DNA of 64,000 bases. Source: Gammaproteobacteria bacterium (lineage in GTDB: Bacteria > Pseudomonadota > Gammaproteobacteria > Steroidobacterales > Steroidobacteraceae). Shown here in pieces: positions 53,342-62,599 of the stretch. A program made the translations under genes and the position numbers. Location of the stretch: the NCBI GenBank assembly GCA_028293725.1, contig JAQGOE010000234.1, forward strand, positions 1 to 64,000. The letters are read 5' to 3'. Below the pieces are notes generated by a model. It did not search any database. It worked only from the letters and a program-made list of their open reading frames with translations, and was not told the DNA's origin. Within the stretch, counting starts at the first letter, position 1. Every line of letters begins with the position of its first letter.

Positions 53342-54496
53342 CTACTTGATGGTGTTACCACGCCGCAGGGCACCGCTGCCAAAGCGCGCGCGGGCCTCAT
53401 CCAACGCTGCGTCGAGGCGCGTTGTATGCGGGGGCGTGTCTTCGAAAAGGCCGAGCTGTGACGCCGGGCTCAGGTCACTCAAGACCACCCCCAAGAGCCG
53501 AAGTTTCGCACCGGTCGCTTCCGTGAGCCAGCGGGCGAGCAAGTCGCGCGCCACGTTGGCGATGGTACGCCCATCGTGTGTCGGCGGTGCGACGGCGCGC
53601 TGGCGGGTAAATGTAACGAAATCACCTCGCCTGATCTTCACCCCGATGCAACCGGCCATGAGATGTTTGCGCCTCAGGCGCTCGCACGCCAGCCCTGCGA
53701 GACGCGTTAATTCGGCCTGCAGAACACGCGGATCGCCGATGTCACGTTCGAAGGTGTCCTCCGCGCTGAGGGATTTTTCGTCGCGATCCGGAACGACGGG
53801 ACGGTCGTCGATCCCGGCGGCTCGTTCCCGAACGCGTTGGGTGTATCGCCCGAACAACGGGCGGAGCACCGCATCGGGTGCAATACGCAGTTCGCCTAAC
53901 GTATGGATGCCGGCCGCCTCGACTTTCGCCCCGGTCTTACGGCCCAGGCCAGGCAGGCGCCGCACGGATAGCGGATCGAATATCTCCTGGATGCGCTCTC
54001 CGGGGACAATGGTGAGTCCGTCAGGCTTGGCCAGGTCCGAGGCGATCTTGGCCACGAGCTTGTTCGTCGCCACGCCTACCGAAGCCGTGAGTCCGGTGAT
54101 CTCGCGGATGCGGGCCTTGATGCGCCGGGCGATAGATACCGCGTCCCCAAAGAGCTCCAGGCTCTGGGTGACGTCGAGGAATGCCTCGTCGAGGGAAAGT
54201 CCCTGAACGAGCGGGGTGATTTCGTGAAAAACGCCAAATACCTGGTCCGAAACCTCTTTGTAACGTTGCATGCGCGGCCGGACGCAGACGGCGTGGGGGC
54301 ATAGGCGCAACGCCGTGCTCATCGGCATGGCGGAGTGCACGCCAAACTTGCGAACCTCGTAGCTGGCGGCCGCTACGACTCCGCGGCCCGCGGTTCCCCC
54401 AACGATGAGCGGCTTCCCCGCCAACGTGGGATCGTCGCGCATTTCGACGGATGCGTAGAAGGCATCCATATCGACATGCAAAACCGCGCGGATCAT
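53342..54496 (-). CDS. dinB: DNA polymerase IV
   Basis: 384-aa Y-family translesion polymerase. VLHVDMDAFYASVEMRDDP holds the first catalytic aspartate, GLSLDEAFLDVTQ the second acid pair, and GVATNKLVAKIASDLAKPDG the palm/thumb segment; the little-finger domain fills residues about 240-350. No obvious C-terminal beta-clamp QL(S/D)LF consensus, but SQLGLFEDT near the end (QLGLF) fits it. No LexA box (CTGT-N8-ACAG) was seen upstream. A hairpin in its leader covers the likely ribosome site. Probably co-transcribed with gspA. Confidence 0.96.
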   Translation of the reverse strand: MIRAVLHVDMDAFYASVEMRDDPTLAGKPLIVGGTAGRGVVAAASYEVRKFGVHSAMPMSTALRLCPHAVCVRPRMQRYKEVSDQVFGVFHEITPLVQGLSLDEAFLDVTQSLELFGDAVSIARRIKARIREITGLTASVGVATNKLVAKIASDLAKPDGLTIVPGERIQEIFDPLSVRRLPGLGRKTGAKVEAAGIHTLGELRIAPDAVLRPLFGRYTQRVRERAAGIDDRPVVPDRDEKSLSAEDTFERDIGDPRVLQAELTRLAGLACERLRRKHLMAGCIGVKIRRGDFVTFTRQRAVAPPTHDGRTIANVARDLLARWLTEATGAKLRLLGVVLSDLSPASQLGLFEDTPPHTTRLDAALDEARARFGSGALRRGNTIK

Positions 54497-54508
54497 AGAA
54501 ATAAGGGA

Positions 54509-54527
54509 CTCCTGATGAGATCAGGAG
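54509..54527 (-). promoter_or_regulatory. Leader hairpin/palindrome covering the dinB Shine-Dalgarno
   Basis: CTCCTGAT (54509-54516), three bases, ATCAGGAG (54520-54527): an exact 19-base inverted repeat ending 12 bases before the dinB ATG. In the dinB mRNA the 3' arm contains AGGAG, the only ribosome site in reach, paired with CTCCT. It could block translation or be a regulator-binding palindrome. Confidence 0.5.
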
Positions 54528-54593
54528 ACGCTACCACGTCAATGGTGCGGTTTCGCGGGACGCGGCGGCCCACCGTACGCGGACGCGCGGCGG

Positions 54594-54648
54594 GTCCGCC
54601 GGCGCGCCGGACGGCCGGCGCGGGACGGCCCGCTGGGGCGAGTCCCGC
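54594..54648. repeat. Overlapping GC-rich inverted repeats between DUF4399 gene and dinB
   Basis: GTCCG/CGGAC (54594-54612) encloses the 12-base palindrome CCGGCGCGCCGG, and GCGGGAC/GTCCCGC (54620-54648) follows. They lie downstream of the DUF4399 gene on its strand and could stop or stabilise its transcript; there is no T run. I see no gene in 54528-54668. Confidence 0.4.
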
Positions 54649-54668
54649 TACCAGCCTTTCCGGTCGGC

Positions 54669-55100
54669 TTACTGCGTAACGGTGATGGTGATCTTCTTAG
54701 ACATCACCGGCGGATCGTGCGGGATATGGTTCTGGTCGGCGAGCAGCAACTGCAGGGTGTGCTTGCCGGGCGGCAGGGTCAGGGTGGTCTCCGTCTGGGC
54801 CTTGCCGAAGTGCACGATCTTGTTCTCTACGACGGGCAGCGGCTTGCTCAGGTCCGCCGGCGGATCGGTGTCGATCAGCAGGTGGTGATGGCCCGAGTTT
54901 TCCATCTTCGTGCCGGCGGGCGCCAGGGTCATACCCTTGATGCCGAACTTCACCGTCACCGGGTTGGTGACTTTCGCGCCGTTCTTGAGATTCTCGAAGT
55001 AGACCTTGGCTCCGTGCGGCGACGGCGTGCGCTCCTGAGACTGGACCGCGGTAACCGAGGCTGCGAGGGCCAGCGCGGCGGCGATTGCAAACATTCGCAT
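54669..55100 (-). CDS. DUF4399-family periplasmic protein
   Basis: 143-aa exported protein with a signal peptide at about 1-22 (ALALAASVTAVQSQ). VYFENLKNGAKVTNPVTVKF, GHHHLLIDTDPPADLSKPLP and PGKHTLQLLLADQNHIPHDP are the conserved blocks of DUF4399. The histidine cluster could bind metal. An immunoglobulin-like beta fold is likely; function unknown. The gene stands alone between the DUF3667 gene and dinB on the same strand. Confidence 0.9.
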   Translation of the reverse strand: MRMFAIAAALALAASVTAVQSQERTPSPHGAKVYFENLKNGAKVTNPVTVKFGIKGMTLAPAGTKMENSGHHHLLIDTDPPADLSKPLPVVENKIVHFGKAQTETTLTLPPGKHTLQLLLADQNHIPHDPPVMSKKITITVTQ

Positions 55101-55201
55101 GACGACACTCTCCGTACAATGAATGAAGCGGCCTTCATACGCCGCGCCCGAAGCTTAGTCGCAGTGCCCGGAACGAACAAATGTTCCGTTTTTGGCGACG
55201 G

Positions 55202-56260
55202 TTATTGGACTAGCACGCTATAGAGGCCTGTCGCAAGGAGGACAAAGGCCGCTGTTACCAGGTACGCGAGGGTTAACACCGCGAGCTTGCCGAGAGTGGG
55301 TGCGATCGCCTCGCCGTAAACCCGGCGCATCGCCCGGTATTTATAGAAAATGACATAGAGACCGGCCAGCAATGCCAACGGCCCCACCACGGCGTCGTTG
55401 GGTATCGCGGCAGCGATTATCACAAACAGTCCGAACCACAGAAAGGCAAAGGCGTGGTTGTGCAACAGAAACAACAGGTGCTCGACGTAGTAGCGTCGCG
55501 GCCGCCGATACAGCGGCTTCATCACGACGGCAAGAATCGGCGCCATGAGAAAGCCGGCGCGCGGCAAATTGTGCATAAAGGCTTCTCGCAGCGCGCGGCC
55601 ATCATCCTGCACGGCGTTATGGCAGCCCGTCCGCAGAGCCGTCCGAACTCGTGCCTGCCAGGGGCCGCCGTAGCGCAGGTTGGCACACACCTTTTCGGCC
55701 CGTTGGTGGCTGGCCTCGCGGTCCTGCGGGGACTGGGAAGTCGATTTCAACGCGATAGGGTCACTTTCGCTGCCGACCAAGAGAATTGTGTGGTCGTTGT
55801 TTAACGCCGCGATAAGAAAGAACAGCACGCTCATCACGAGGTACAGGCGCAGCGGCGGGAGGTATTTCACGCGCCGCCCGGCGAGGAATTCGCAAGTCAG
55901 GTAGCCAGGCTTGAACAGCAACGCCGTAAGGGTCCGCCATAACCGCGAGTCAGCGTGTGTCAGGTCCTCGGTGACCTCGCTGAGGAAATGCCAAAGCGAG
56001 TGAACCGCATGCTCAACTCGCTGACCACAACGCGCGCAGTAGCGACCGAATATGGGCGCGCCGCAGTTGGCGCACAGAACCGGCGCACTTGCCGCCGTCG
56101 TGGCTACGCCACTGGCCGCAGGCGCCGCGCTTGGCGTCAGCGCATCGGTGCTCGATGTGCCTTCGCTGGCGTGACACGCCCCGGTTGCGCCATTGGCCGC
56201 TGCTGCCGCGGCGCCGGCTGGCTCGGTGTTGGTTACGGCGACTTCCCTGTCTGCGCTCAT
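55202..56260 (-). CDS. DUF3667-family membrane protein with zinc ribbon
   Basis: 352-aa protein. An Ala/Thr-rich N-terminus of 60 residues is followed by the zinc ribbon CANCGAPIFGRYCARCGQ, then LTHADSRLWRTLTALLFKPG and YLTCEFLAGRRVKYLPPLRLY, the DUF3667 hallmark. Five or so hydrophobic helices follow, the last four near the C-terminus (YVEHLLFLLHNHAFAFLWF). Its function is unknown; family members sit in the inner membrane. It starts ten bases after fadE, suggesting co-transcription. Confidence 0.9.
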   Translation of the reverse strand: MSADREVAVTNTEPAGAAAAAANGATGACHASEGTSSTDALTPSAAPAASGVATTAASAPVLCANCGAPIFGRYCARCGQRVEHAVHSLWHFLSEVTEDLTHADSRLWRTLTALLFKPGYLTCEFLAGRRVKYLPPLRLYLVMSVLFFLIAALNNDHTILLVGSESDPIALKSTSQSPQDREASHQRAEKVCANLRYGGPWQARVRTALRTGCHNAVQDDGRALREAFMHNLPRAGFLMAPILAVVMKPLYRRPRRYYVEHLLFLLHNHAFAFLWFGLFVIIAAAIPNDAVVGPLALLAGLYVIFYKYRAMRRVYGEAIAPTLGKLAVLTLAYLVTAAFVLLATGLYSVLVQ

Positions 56261-56270
56261 GTGCTACCGA

Positions 56271-58832
56271 TCAGGCCACGTGCACGCTCGACAGCACGGG
56301 CGTTTGCTCCGGGACCTGCTGCGGAACCGGCTCGGCCTGCGTACCGAGTTCGTGCTGGGCGAAGTCGTCGACGTTGAGGATGTCCATTACCTTGCGGTCG
56401 TATTCGCGCAAGGCGACGGCCTCCGTCTCAGAGATGATGCCCGCGGCGAGCGCCTGTTGGATCTGATTCGGGAAGTCGAGCGCGGTGATTCTCCCGGTCT
56501 TGACGCCTTCGACACGGATCCGCTTCTCCAGTGGCTCGACGCTCTGCGCGAGTACCAACGCCTCCTGCAGCAATCCAAACGGATTCGTCGGCTCGAGCGT
56601 CCAGTATATGTACTCGCACAGCCGCTCGCGCGCTTCTGTTGGATTCATCACGAGGTCGGCCACCTTCCGACCGAGCCGGTCGCCGGGGGCCGAATAAGCG
56701 CGTCCGCGCGGCAGAATGAGCGCCATCATGACGCCGGCCAGGAATCGGTTCGGAAAATTGCGCAAGAAACCATGCAACTGCTCCTGCGCGTGGTAGAGAA
56801 GGTTGCGGCACGCCCATTCGACGATGGGCAGATCCTCCTGCGGACGCCCCTGGTTCTCGTGATGTTTGAGCACCATCGAGGCTAAGTACATGCAGGAGAG
56901 TACGTCGCCCAGCCGCGCCGACAGATTCTCTTTCTTTTTCAGGTACCCACCGAGCGTCAACATCGCGACATCCACCGCGAAGGCGAACGATGCGCTGAAG
57001 CGGACGATGTGTTGGTAATAGCGTCCGGTCGGGCCCTCCACCGGCCGCTGCGTGAACCGCGCGTGAGTGAGCGCCATGATGAAGGAACGCACTGCATTGG
57101 AGATCGTAAAGCCAATGTGTCCGAAAAGCGCGTCATCGAAGTCATCGACGCCTTTGGCGCGATCCGGATTGCGAGCCGCGGTCATCTCACGCAGCACGAA
57201 CGGATGGCAGCGCACCGCGCCCTGGCCAAAAATGATGAGGTTTCGGGTGAGAAGGTTGGCGCCTTCGACGGTGATCGCGACCGGCACGACCTCGTAGCCG
57301 CGAGCGAGATAGTTCTTCGGGCCGAGACAGATGCCCTTCCCGCCGTGTACGTCCATCGCGTCATTCGCGACCTGCCGGGCCATCTCGGTAACGTGGTACT
57401 TCAACATCGCCGACGGCACGGAAGGCTTCTCGCCGCCATCGATCGCTCCGGCCGTAACCGAGCGCGCGGCGTCCATGGTGTAGGTGAGGCCAACCATGCG
57501 TGCGATCACGGCCTCGACACCCTCGAACTTACCAACGGGCGTGTTGAATTGACGCCGGATGCGCGCGTACGCGCCCGTCGCCCAGGTGCCGGCCTTCGCG
57601 CCACCAGTGCCGTTCGACGGCAGCGAGATGCAGCGACCGACTGAAAGCTGCTCCACCAACATGCGCCACCCGGAGCCGGCCATCTTGACGCCGCCGATGA
57701 TGGCATCCAGGGGGACGAACACGTCCTTGCCCTGGATCGGGCCGTTCTGGAACGGCACGTTGACGGGGAAGTGGCGGCGTCCGATGGTCACGCCCGCGGT
57801 ATTACGCGGAATCAGGGCACAGGTGATACCGATGTCCGACTTCCCACCCAACAGTTTGTCCGGATCGAACATGCGGAAGGCGAGACCGATGACGGTCGCG
57901 ATCGGCGCGAGGGTGATGTAGCGCTTGGAGAAATTCAGACGCAGACCGATGACTTCACGGCCTTGCCATACGCCTTTGCAAACGATGCCGGTGTCGGGAA
58001 TGGAGGCTGCGTCCGAGCCCGCACGCGGACCGGTGAGCGCGAAACAGGGGACTTCCTCGCCACGCGCCAGTCGCGGCAGGTAGTAGTTCTTCTGCTCCTC
58101 GGTCCCGTAGTGATTCAACAGTTCCGCCGGCCCGAGCGAGTTGGGAACGGCGACGGTGGAGGAAGCGGTGGTGCTGCGGCTCGCGATCTTGGCCAGCACG
58201 CAGGAGTGCGCATAGGCGGAGAATTCGAGACCACCGTATTTCTTCGGGATGATCATCGCGAAGAAGCCGCGCGACTTGAGGTAATCCCACACCTGCGGCG
58301 GCAGGTCACCGCGCTCGTGAGTGATGTTCCAATCGTCGAGCATGCGGCATAGCTCTTCGCAGGCTCCGTCGATGAATGCCTGCTCTTCGGCGGACAACTT
58401 TGGGGCCTTGGCGGATAGCAGCTTCGACCACTTCGGAGCGCCCGTGAACAACTCTCCGTCCCACCAGACCGTGCCGGCCTCGAGAGCCTCGCGTTCCGTC
58501 TGCGACATCGACGGCAACAGCTTCAGATACGCCTTCATGAACGGGCGCGTGATGAGCGCTTTGCGCAGTGGCCGGACATTGAGCAGCCACAGTCCCGCCA
58601 ACATCACCCAGAGGAAGCCTTTCCAGACCCCGGCCGGCTCGCCCTGCGCACCCAGCCAGGTGTAGGCGACGAGAAGTACAGTGAATGTGGCGGTAAAGAC
58701 GAGCAGCGACAGGCGCTTGTAAGCGAGGAAGAGGATCGCCGCTATGAACAGCAGCGTGATCACGCCGCCGATCTGGGTAACGGCGTAAGCCGCGGCGGCG
58801 ATGAGAAGGAGAATGATGATCGCGCCGAGCAT
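56271..58832 (-). CDS. fadE: Long acyl-CoA dehydrogenase
   Basis: 853-aa membrane-associated flavoenzyme for the first step of fatty-acid beta-oxidation. Two to three N-terminal helices (residues 1-65, then VWKGFLWVMLAGLWLL) precede the dehydrogenase core. FFAMIIPKKYGGLEFSAYAH, CFALTGPRAGSDAASIPDTG and DVHGGKGICLGPKNYLARGYE are FadE-type motifs, and the DUF1974 C-terminal extension runs from about 550. Length matches gammaproteobacterial FadE. Start supported by AGGAGG. Electrons should go to ETF; no ETF genes nearby. Confidence 0.95.
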   Translation of the reverse strand: MLGAIIILLLIAAAAYAVTQIGGVITLLFIAAILFLAYKRLSLLVFTATFTVLLVAYTWLGAQGEPAGVWKGFLWVMLAGLWLLNVRPLRKALITRPFMKAYLKLLPSMSQTEREALEAGTVWWDGELFTGAPKWSKLLSAKAPKLSAEEQAFIDGACEELCRMLDDWNITHERGDLPPQVWDYLKSRGFFAMIIPKKYGGLEFSAYAHSCVLAKIASRSTTASSTVAVPNSLGPAELLNHYGTEEQKNYYLPRLARGEEVPCFALTGPRAGSDAASIPDTGIVCKGVWQGREVIGLRLNFSKRYITLAPIATVIGLAFRMFDPDKLLGGKSDIGITCALIPRNTAGVTIGRRHFPVNVPFQNGPIQGKDVFVPLDAIIGGVKMAGSGWRMLVEQLSVGRCISLPSNGTGGAKAGTWATGAYARIRRQFNTPVGKFEGVEAVIARMVGLTYTMDAARSVTAGAIDGGEKPSVPSAMLKYHVTEMARQVANDAMDVHGGKGICLGPKNYLARGYEVVPVAITVEGANLLTRNLIIFGQGAVRCHPFVLREMTAARNPDRAKGVDDFDDALFGHIGFTISNAVRSFIMALTHARFTQRPVEGPTGRYYQHIVRFSASFAFAVDVAMLTLGGYLKKKENLSARLGDVLSCMYLASMVLKHHENQGRPQEDLPIVEWACRNLLYHAQEQLHGFLRNFPNRFLAGVMMALILPRGRAYSAPGDRLGRKVADLVMNPTEARERLCEYIYWTLEPTNPFGLLQEALVLAQSVEPLEKRIRVEGVKTGRITALDFPNQIQQALAAGIISETEAVALREYDRKVMDILNVDDFAQHELGTQAEPVPQQVPEQTPVLSSVHVA

Positions 58833-58931
58833 GAAACCTCCTGGTGGGGCGCCCCCGTGATGCGGAGGCGCCCGTTCAGACGAATGACCATCCGGCGCCG
58901 GCGAGCCACTCCGGGCCCATGCCGGGCGCTC

Positions 58932-59912
58932 TCAGCCGAGCAGCGTCTTCACTCCGTCGCGCTCTTCGCGCAGCTCAGCGTCCGTCGCGTCCATACGCTT
59001 GCGGCTGAACTCGTCGACGGACAGACCCTGCACGATCTGATATTCACCGTCCTTGATGGTGACAGGATAGGAGTAAATCACCCCTTCCTTGATCCCGTAG
59101 CTGCCATCGGACGGGACCCCCATGCTGATCCAGTCGCCGGGCGCCGTGCCGTGGAACCAGGTGTGGACGTGGTCGAGTGCCGCGGATGCGGCCGAAGCCG
59201 CCGAGGATGCGCCGCGCGCCTTGATGATGGCGGCGCCGCGCTGTTGCACCACTGGTATGAAGGTCTCTTCGATCCACTTCTGGTCCACCAACGACTTCGC
59301 CGGCTTGCCGTCCACGAGGGTGTGGCTGAGGTCCGGGTACTGGGTCGCGGAGTGATTGCCCCAGATGGTCATACGGGTGATGGCCGTCGTGTGTTTGCCG
59401 GTCTTTTCGGCGAGCTGCGACAGCGCGCGGTTGTGATCCAGGCGCGTCATCGCAGTGAAGTTGCGCGGATTGAGGTCTTTCGCATTCGCCTTGGCGATGA
59501 GCGAGTTGGTGTTGGCCGGATTGCCGACGACCAGCACTTTCACCTGCCGGTGCGCGACGTCGTTGAGAGCCTTGCCCTGCGCCGAGAAAATCTGCGCGTT
59601 GGCAAGCAGGAGATCCTTGCGCTCCATGCCGGGGCCGCGGGGCCGGGCGCCGACGAGCATGGCGACGTTGCAATCCCGGAAGGCAACTTTGGCATCGTCG
59701 GTGGCGACGATCTTGTTCAGCGTGGGGAAGGCGCAGTCGTTGAGCTCCATCACGACGCCCTGCAGGCCGGGCAGAGCAGGCGTGATTTCGAGCAGATGCA
59801 GGTTTACGGGCTGATCAGGACCCAGCATCTGGCCGGAGGCGACGCGGAAGGCGAGGGCATAACCGATCTGGCCGGCGGCGCCGGTGATCGCGACGTTCAG
59901 GGCAGGCTTCAT
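58932..59912 (-). CDS. mdh: Malate dehydrogenase (NAD)
   Basis: 326-aa cytosolic TCA-cycle enzyme interconverting malate and oxaloacetate. [20 protein letters not shown] is the NAD loop, [14 protein letters not shown] the mobile loop with substrate arginines, [14 protein letters not shown] the nicotinamide site, [13 protein letters not shown] the catalytic Asp/Arg pair, and [12 protein letters not shown] the catalytic histidine. It belongs to the long dimeric group (about 325 aa) rather than the E. coli type. Divided from fadE by 99 bases. Confidence 0.97.
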   Translation of the reverse strand: MKPALNVAITGAAGQIGYALAFRVASGQMLGPDQPVNLHLLEITPALPGLQGVVMELNDCAFPTLNKIVATDDAKVAFRDCNVAMLVGARPRGPGMERKDLLLANAQIFSAQGKALNDVAHRQVKVLVVGNPANTNSLIAKANAKDLNPRNFTAMTRLDHNRALSQLAEKTGKHTTAITRMTIWGNHSATQYPDLSHTLVDGKPAKSLVDQKWIEETFIPVVQQRGAAIIKARGASSAASAASAALDHVHTWFHGTAPGDWISMGVPSDGSYGIKEGVIYSYPVTIKDGEYQIVQGLSVDEFSRKRMDATDAELREERDGVKTLLG

Positions 59913-59957
59913 GGCGATGCGTATCTTTAGGCGGGAAAGGGCCCGGAATTCTATCGG

Positions 59958-60983
59958 CTATTGCGGCCGACCGTCAGCAGGAGCCGCCTCCGGAGGCACC
60001 GAATAGCCCGGATACACGTCGCGGAAATGCTTGAATTCCTGCTCCGCTTCGCCAGTGAGGCCCTGGGCACGCATTTTTTCGATGTAGTCGAGCCAGGCAC
60101 GCGGATTCGGGTGCTTGCGCCTCTCGGCGGCCGAGCCCACGCCAGACCGCGCCGACTGTCGGGCCGAGCCGCTCTCCATGTGGATACTGGGCAGCGCAGC
60201 GGCCGGGGAGGCGGCCAGCGTCGTAGTGTCCTCAGACAGCCCTCCTTGCGGAAAGGCCGTTACTGAAATTGCGCTCAGCTCGGTTTGAGATTCGAAACGG
60301 CGGGAAGCCGTAACAATGACGGTCACCATCGGATCTGCACTTCCGGACGGCTTTTCTGCCGTCCGCAAGCGGCTTGCCGCCATATCGCGCTCCGTGAGGC
60401 CTCCCGAGGCGCCATGTCGGGCGGAGCCTGAGAGGTACACGACCATGATGGGCTCGTTAGGTGGAGCAGTCGCAGGCGTCGGTGCGTAGTAGGCGCGTGG
60501 CAACGTCGCCCACGGAGCCTTGGCGGCCGGCGCCTTCATGCGGGCCGCCGATCGCGGGAATGCGTTCGATGGCGACCTGTTGGCGGGTGACGCAACCGAC
60601 GGCACTGGTGAGGGCGCCTTCGCATCGGGAGCCGACGGCTCGTCGAATGGCAGCGTGATCTCCTCAAACGGCTCCTCCACAGCCGCGAGGGCCTGTGAAC
60701 GGCCCGCATCCTGTCGTATGGCCTGCCGCATCCCCAGGTCCAACAGCATCGAGAGCGACACGAGAATCGTTGCGGCCAACCCCATGGGAACAGCCCACCG
60801 GGGTGCCTTGAAAACCGCTACCGGTGCGGGGCTCTGAATGGCCGCACGCGCCTTGCCGATGATGATTCGATCAAGCTCCGGTGGCGGCTCCAGCCGGTCG
60901 ATCAAGGCGAGGCGCCGATCGATAGACACGCGCCGTTTGAGGTACGCCTCGAAGTCATCGTGGTATTCAGAGTCGGTAATCAT
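59958..60983 (-). CDS. Putative anti-sigma factor, single-pass membrane protein
   Basis: 341-aa protein. Residues 1-60 are an acidic/basic helical segment (DDFEAYLKRRVSIDRRLALI) that should bind the sigma factor, one helix lies at about 66-84, and a long Pro/Ala/Ser periplasmic stretch follows. The last 55 residues (NPRAWLDYIEKMRAQGLTGE and FRDVYPGYSVPPE) form a separate helical unit seen in similar proteins. The ATG overlaps the sigma stop as ATGA, so the two are translationally coupled. No zinc-binding HxxxCxxC is present. The signal sensed is unknown. Confidence 0.72.
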   Translation of the reverse strand: MITDSEYHDDFEAYLKRRVSIDRRLALIDRLEPPPELDRIIIGKARAAIQSPAPVAVFKAPRWAVPMGLAATILVSLSMLLDLGMRQAIRQDAGRSQALAAVEEPFEEITLPFDEPSAPDAKAPSPVPSVASPANRSPSNAFPRSAARMKAPAAKAPWATLPRAYYAPTPATAPPNEPIMVVYLSGSARHGASGGLTERDMAASRLRTAEKPSGSADPMVTVIVTASRRFESQTELSAISVTAFPQGGLSEDTTTLAASPAAALPSIHMESGSARQSARSGVGSAAERRKHPNPRAWLDYIEKMRAQGLTGEAEQEFKHFRDVYPGYSVPPEAAPADGRPQ

Positions 60984-61594
60984 CCGCCCTCCACGACCAC
61001 TTTGATGCCGATGACAACGGCGGGCGCAGCGCTGAGCGGCGCGGCGGTCCCGAGCGCATGACGCAGTTTCGTCACAGCGTAGCGCAGGCGACTCTTCGCT
61101 GTTTCCGGGCCCACGGCCGTAATGACTGCGATCTCCTCTAGTGAGAGGCCGGACTCTTCGTACAGAAGAAACACATCCCGCTGCTCGGCCGGCAAGTCCG
61201 CCAGCGCGACCTTGTAGCGGGCGACCGTTTGCGCGAGTTCCGCGCGTGAGTCCGGTCTCTCGTCGTCCGGCGCCGGCAACGAGCCTTGCCAGTCGTCCTG
61301 CGCGTCGCCACTGACTTCCGCGCGAACCGTCGAGCGCCGGCAGTAGTCGACGAAGCAGTTGTGCGCGATGCGATACAAGAACGTCTGAAACTTCGCTCGC
61401 GGCTCATAGCGCTCGCGGCTGGCGATGACCTTGCTCCACACCTCCTGGAAGAGGTCGCTCGCGGATTCCGGATTGTGAGTGTGCCGCGACAAATAGCGGT
61501 AGAGCCCGCCGCGATGGCGCTGGTAGAGCGTCTCGAAGGCGCGCAAATCGCCACGCGCATAACGCAGCATCAATTCGCCATCGTCGAGGTCCAT
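60980..61594 (-). CDS. ECF-type RNA polymerase sigma factor
   Basis: 204-aa sigma factor. Region 2 has AFETLYQRHRGGLYRYLSRH and ASDLFQEVWSKV; region 4 has LPAEQRDVFLLYEESGLSLE and ETAKSRLRYAVTKLR. The ATG at 61594 begins the family; the frame is open another 87 codons with no similarity. It heads a two-gene unit with its putative anti-sigma factor and should direct polymerase to a stress or envelope regulon, possibly its own promoter. C-terminus ends in a short hydrophobic tail (AVVIGIKVVV). Confidence 0.93.
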   Translation of the reverse strand: MDLDDGELMLRYARGDLRAFETLYQRHRGGLYRYLSRHTHNPESASDLFQEVWSKVIASRERYEPRAKFQTFLYRIAHNCFVDYCRRSTVRAEVSGDAQDDWQGSLPAPDDERPDSRAELAQTVARYKVALADLPAEQRDVFLLYEESGLSLEEIAVITAVGPETAKSRLRYAVTKLRHALGTAAPLSAAPAVVIGIKVVVEGG

Positions 61595-61844
61595 CGCCTC
61601 GCACTCTACGCGCGCCTCCCGAGTGCTGCATCTCGAGCCGCGCACAAACCCTGAAGGCCTTTGCTGCATCTGAACTGACGTCCCGGCGCATCTGAATCCG
61701 GGACCACCGGCCCCGGTGGCCTTGCGCGAGCGACCTCCCGAGCGAGGTAGCAGGCGAAGGGTCCCCCACGTCCTTGTGAACGTCGGAGCCTGGGCCGGCG
61801 GTTTAGCTCCCAGGCCCTTCCTGAAAATAATTTGGTGAGCTGCC
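61595..61844. other. Upstream region of the sigma gene
   Basis: Non-coding apart from the open extension of the sigma frame. It holds one inverted repeat, GCCTGGG/CCCAGGC (61788-61794 and 61809-61815) with a 14-base loop, a possible leader structure or operator. Promoter for the sigma gene not identified. Confidence 0.35.
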
Positions 61845-61878
61845 TTGACACTCATCTAGTGATGTAGTTATATATAAC
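61845..61878 (+). promoter_or_regulatory. Strong sigma-70 promoter with 12-bp palindrome over the -10
   Basis: TTGACA at 61845-61850 is a perfect -35. After 17 bases comes TTATAT at 61868-61873 as the -10. GTTATATATAAC at 61867-61878 is an exact palindrome laid over the -10, a natural operator for a dimeric repressor such as the GntR/YtrA-type protein encoded downstream. Confidence 0.7.
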
Positions 61879-61940
61879 ACCATGACGACGGCGAGCTGAT
61901 TGGTGCAGAGCGACTTAACCCCCACGAACGGAGACGCGAC

Positions 61941-62150
61941 ATGAATACTTTAGTAAACAATGGCTTGAAGGCGCTGGCTTGTGGTACTGCCGCGCTGGCG
62001 ATCACGGCAGTAATGAGCTTGAGCTTTGTCCAGTCCACGGCGGTAGTGCATAACACCCCCATCACCACGACGCCCTGGATGGCCAGGCTCTCGGTACAGC
62101 CGGCCCACGTCTGGTTTGGCCAGCCTCGGCCCGCTGTTTTGGTAGATTAG
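61941..62150 (+). CDS. Small exported or membrane peptide at head of GntR-ABC operon
   Basis: 69-aa protein I do not recognise. A basic-then-hydrophobic N-terminus (NNGLKALACGTAALAITAVMSL) could be a signal peptide or one helix, followed by a short polar tail ending FGQPRPAVLVD. It has a good ribosome site (GGAG eight bases before the ATG) and starts about 60 bases after a strong promoter, 38 bases ahead of the GntR gene, so it is very probably translated. It may be a substrate, sensor or immunity-type partner for the ABC transporter; this is inference. Confidence 0.65.
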   Translation: MNTLVNNGLKALACGTAALAITAVMSLSFVQSTAVVHNTPITTTPWMARLSVQPAHVWFGQPRPAVLVD

Positions 62151-62188
62151 TCCGCTAACCTTCTGTCACAGAGTGTGCATAAGACCTG

Positions 62189-62599
62189 ATGGATCCGCAG
62201 TGGGATGACAGCCTGCCGATTTACCGGCAACTGCGGGACCGGGTGGTCGCGATGATTCTGGAAGGTGTGTTGAAGGAAGGCGATCCGCTGCCGTCGGTCC
62301 GGAACGTGGCAGCGGAATTCAGACTGAACCCACTCACCGTCCTGAAGGGTTACCAGCAGCTCGTTGATGAGCAGCTGGTGGAAAAGCGGCGAGGGTTGGG
62401 GATGTTCGTCAGCAACGGGGCGCGCAACGCCTTGATGAAGGACGAGCGGCAACGCTTCCTCGAGGAGGAGTGGCCGAAGGTCTACGCCACCATTCAGCGG
62501 CTGGGCCTGTCGCCTACCGACCTTCTGCGTAACGGGGCGGCTGCGCCCACGGCGCCATACCCCTCCACGCCAGGACAGGGTGATGACAAAGGTAATTGA
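62189..62599 (+). CDS. GntR-family transcriptional regulator (YtrA subfamily)
   Basis: 136-aa repressor-type protein. DDSLPIYRQLRDRVVAMI, GDPLPSVRNVAAEFRLNPLT and KGYQQLVDEQLVEKRRGLGM make the winged helix-turn-helix; only a short 50-residue C-terminal helix region follows. This small size is typical of the YtrA group, which regulates neighbouring ABC transporters. Likely binds the palindrome at 61867-61878. The following ATPase gene begins inside its last codons. Confidence 0.93.
   Translation: MDPQWDDSLPIYRQLRDRVVAMILEGVLKEGDPLPSVRNVAAEFRLNPLTVLKGYQQLVDEQLVEKRRGLGMFVSNGARNALMKDERQRFLEEEWPKVYATIQRLGLSPTDLLRNGAAAPTAPYPSTPGQGDDKGN

Noticed and set aside
54497..54668. LexA operator upstream of dinB
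   Set aside because: No CTGT-N8-ACAG or close variant present; only the CTCCTGAT palindrome and GC-rich repeats.
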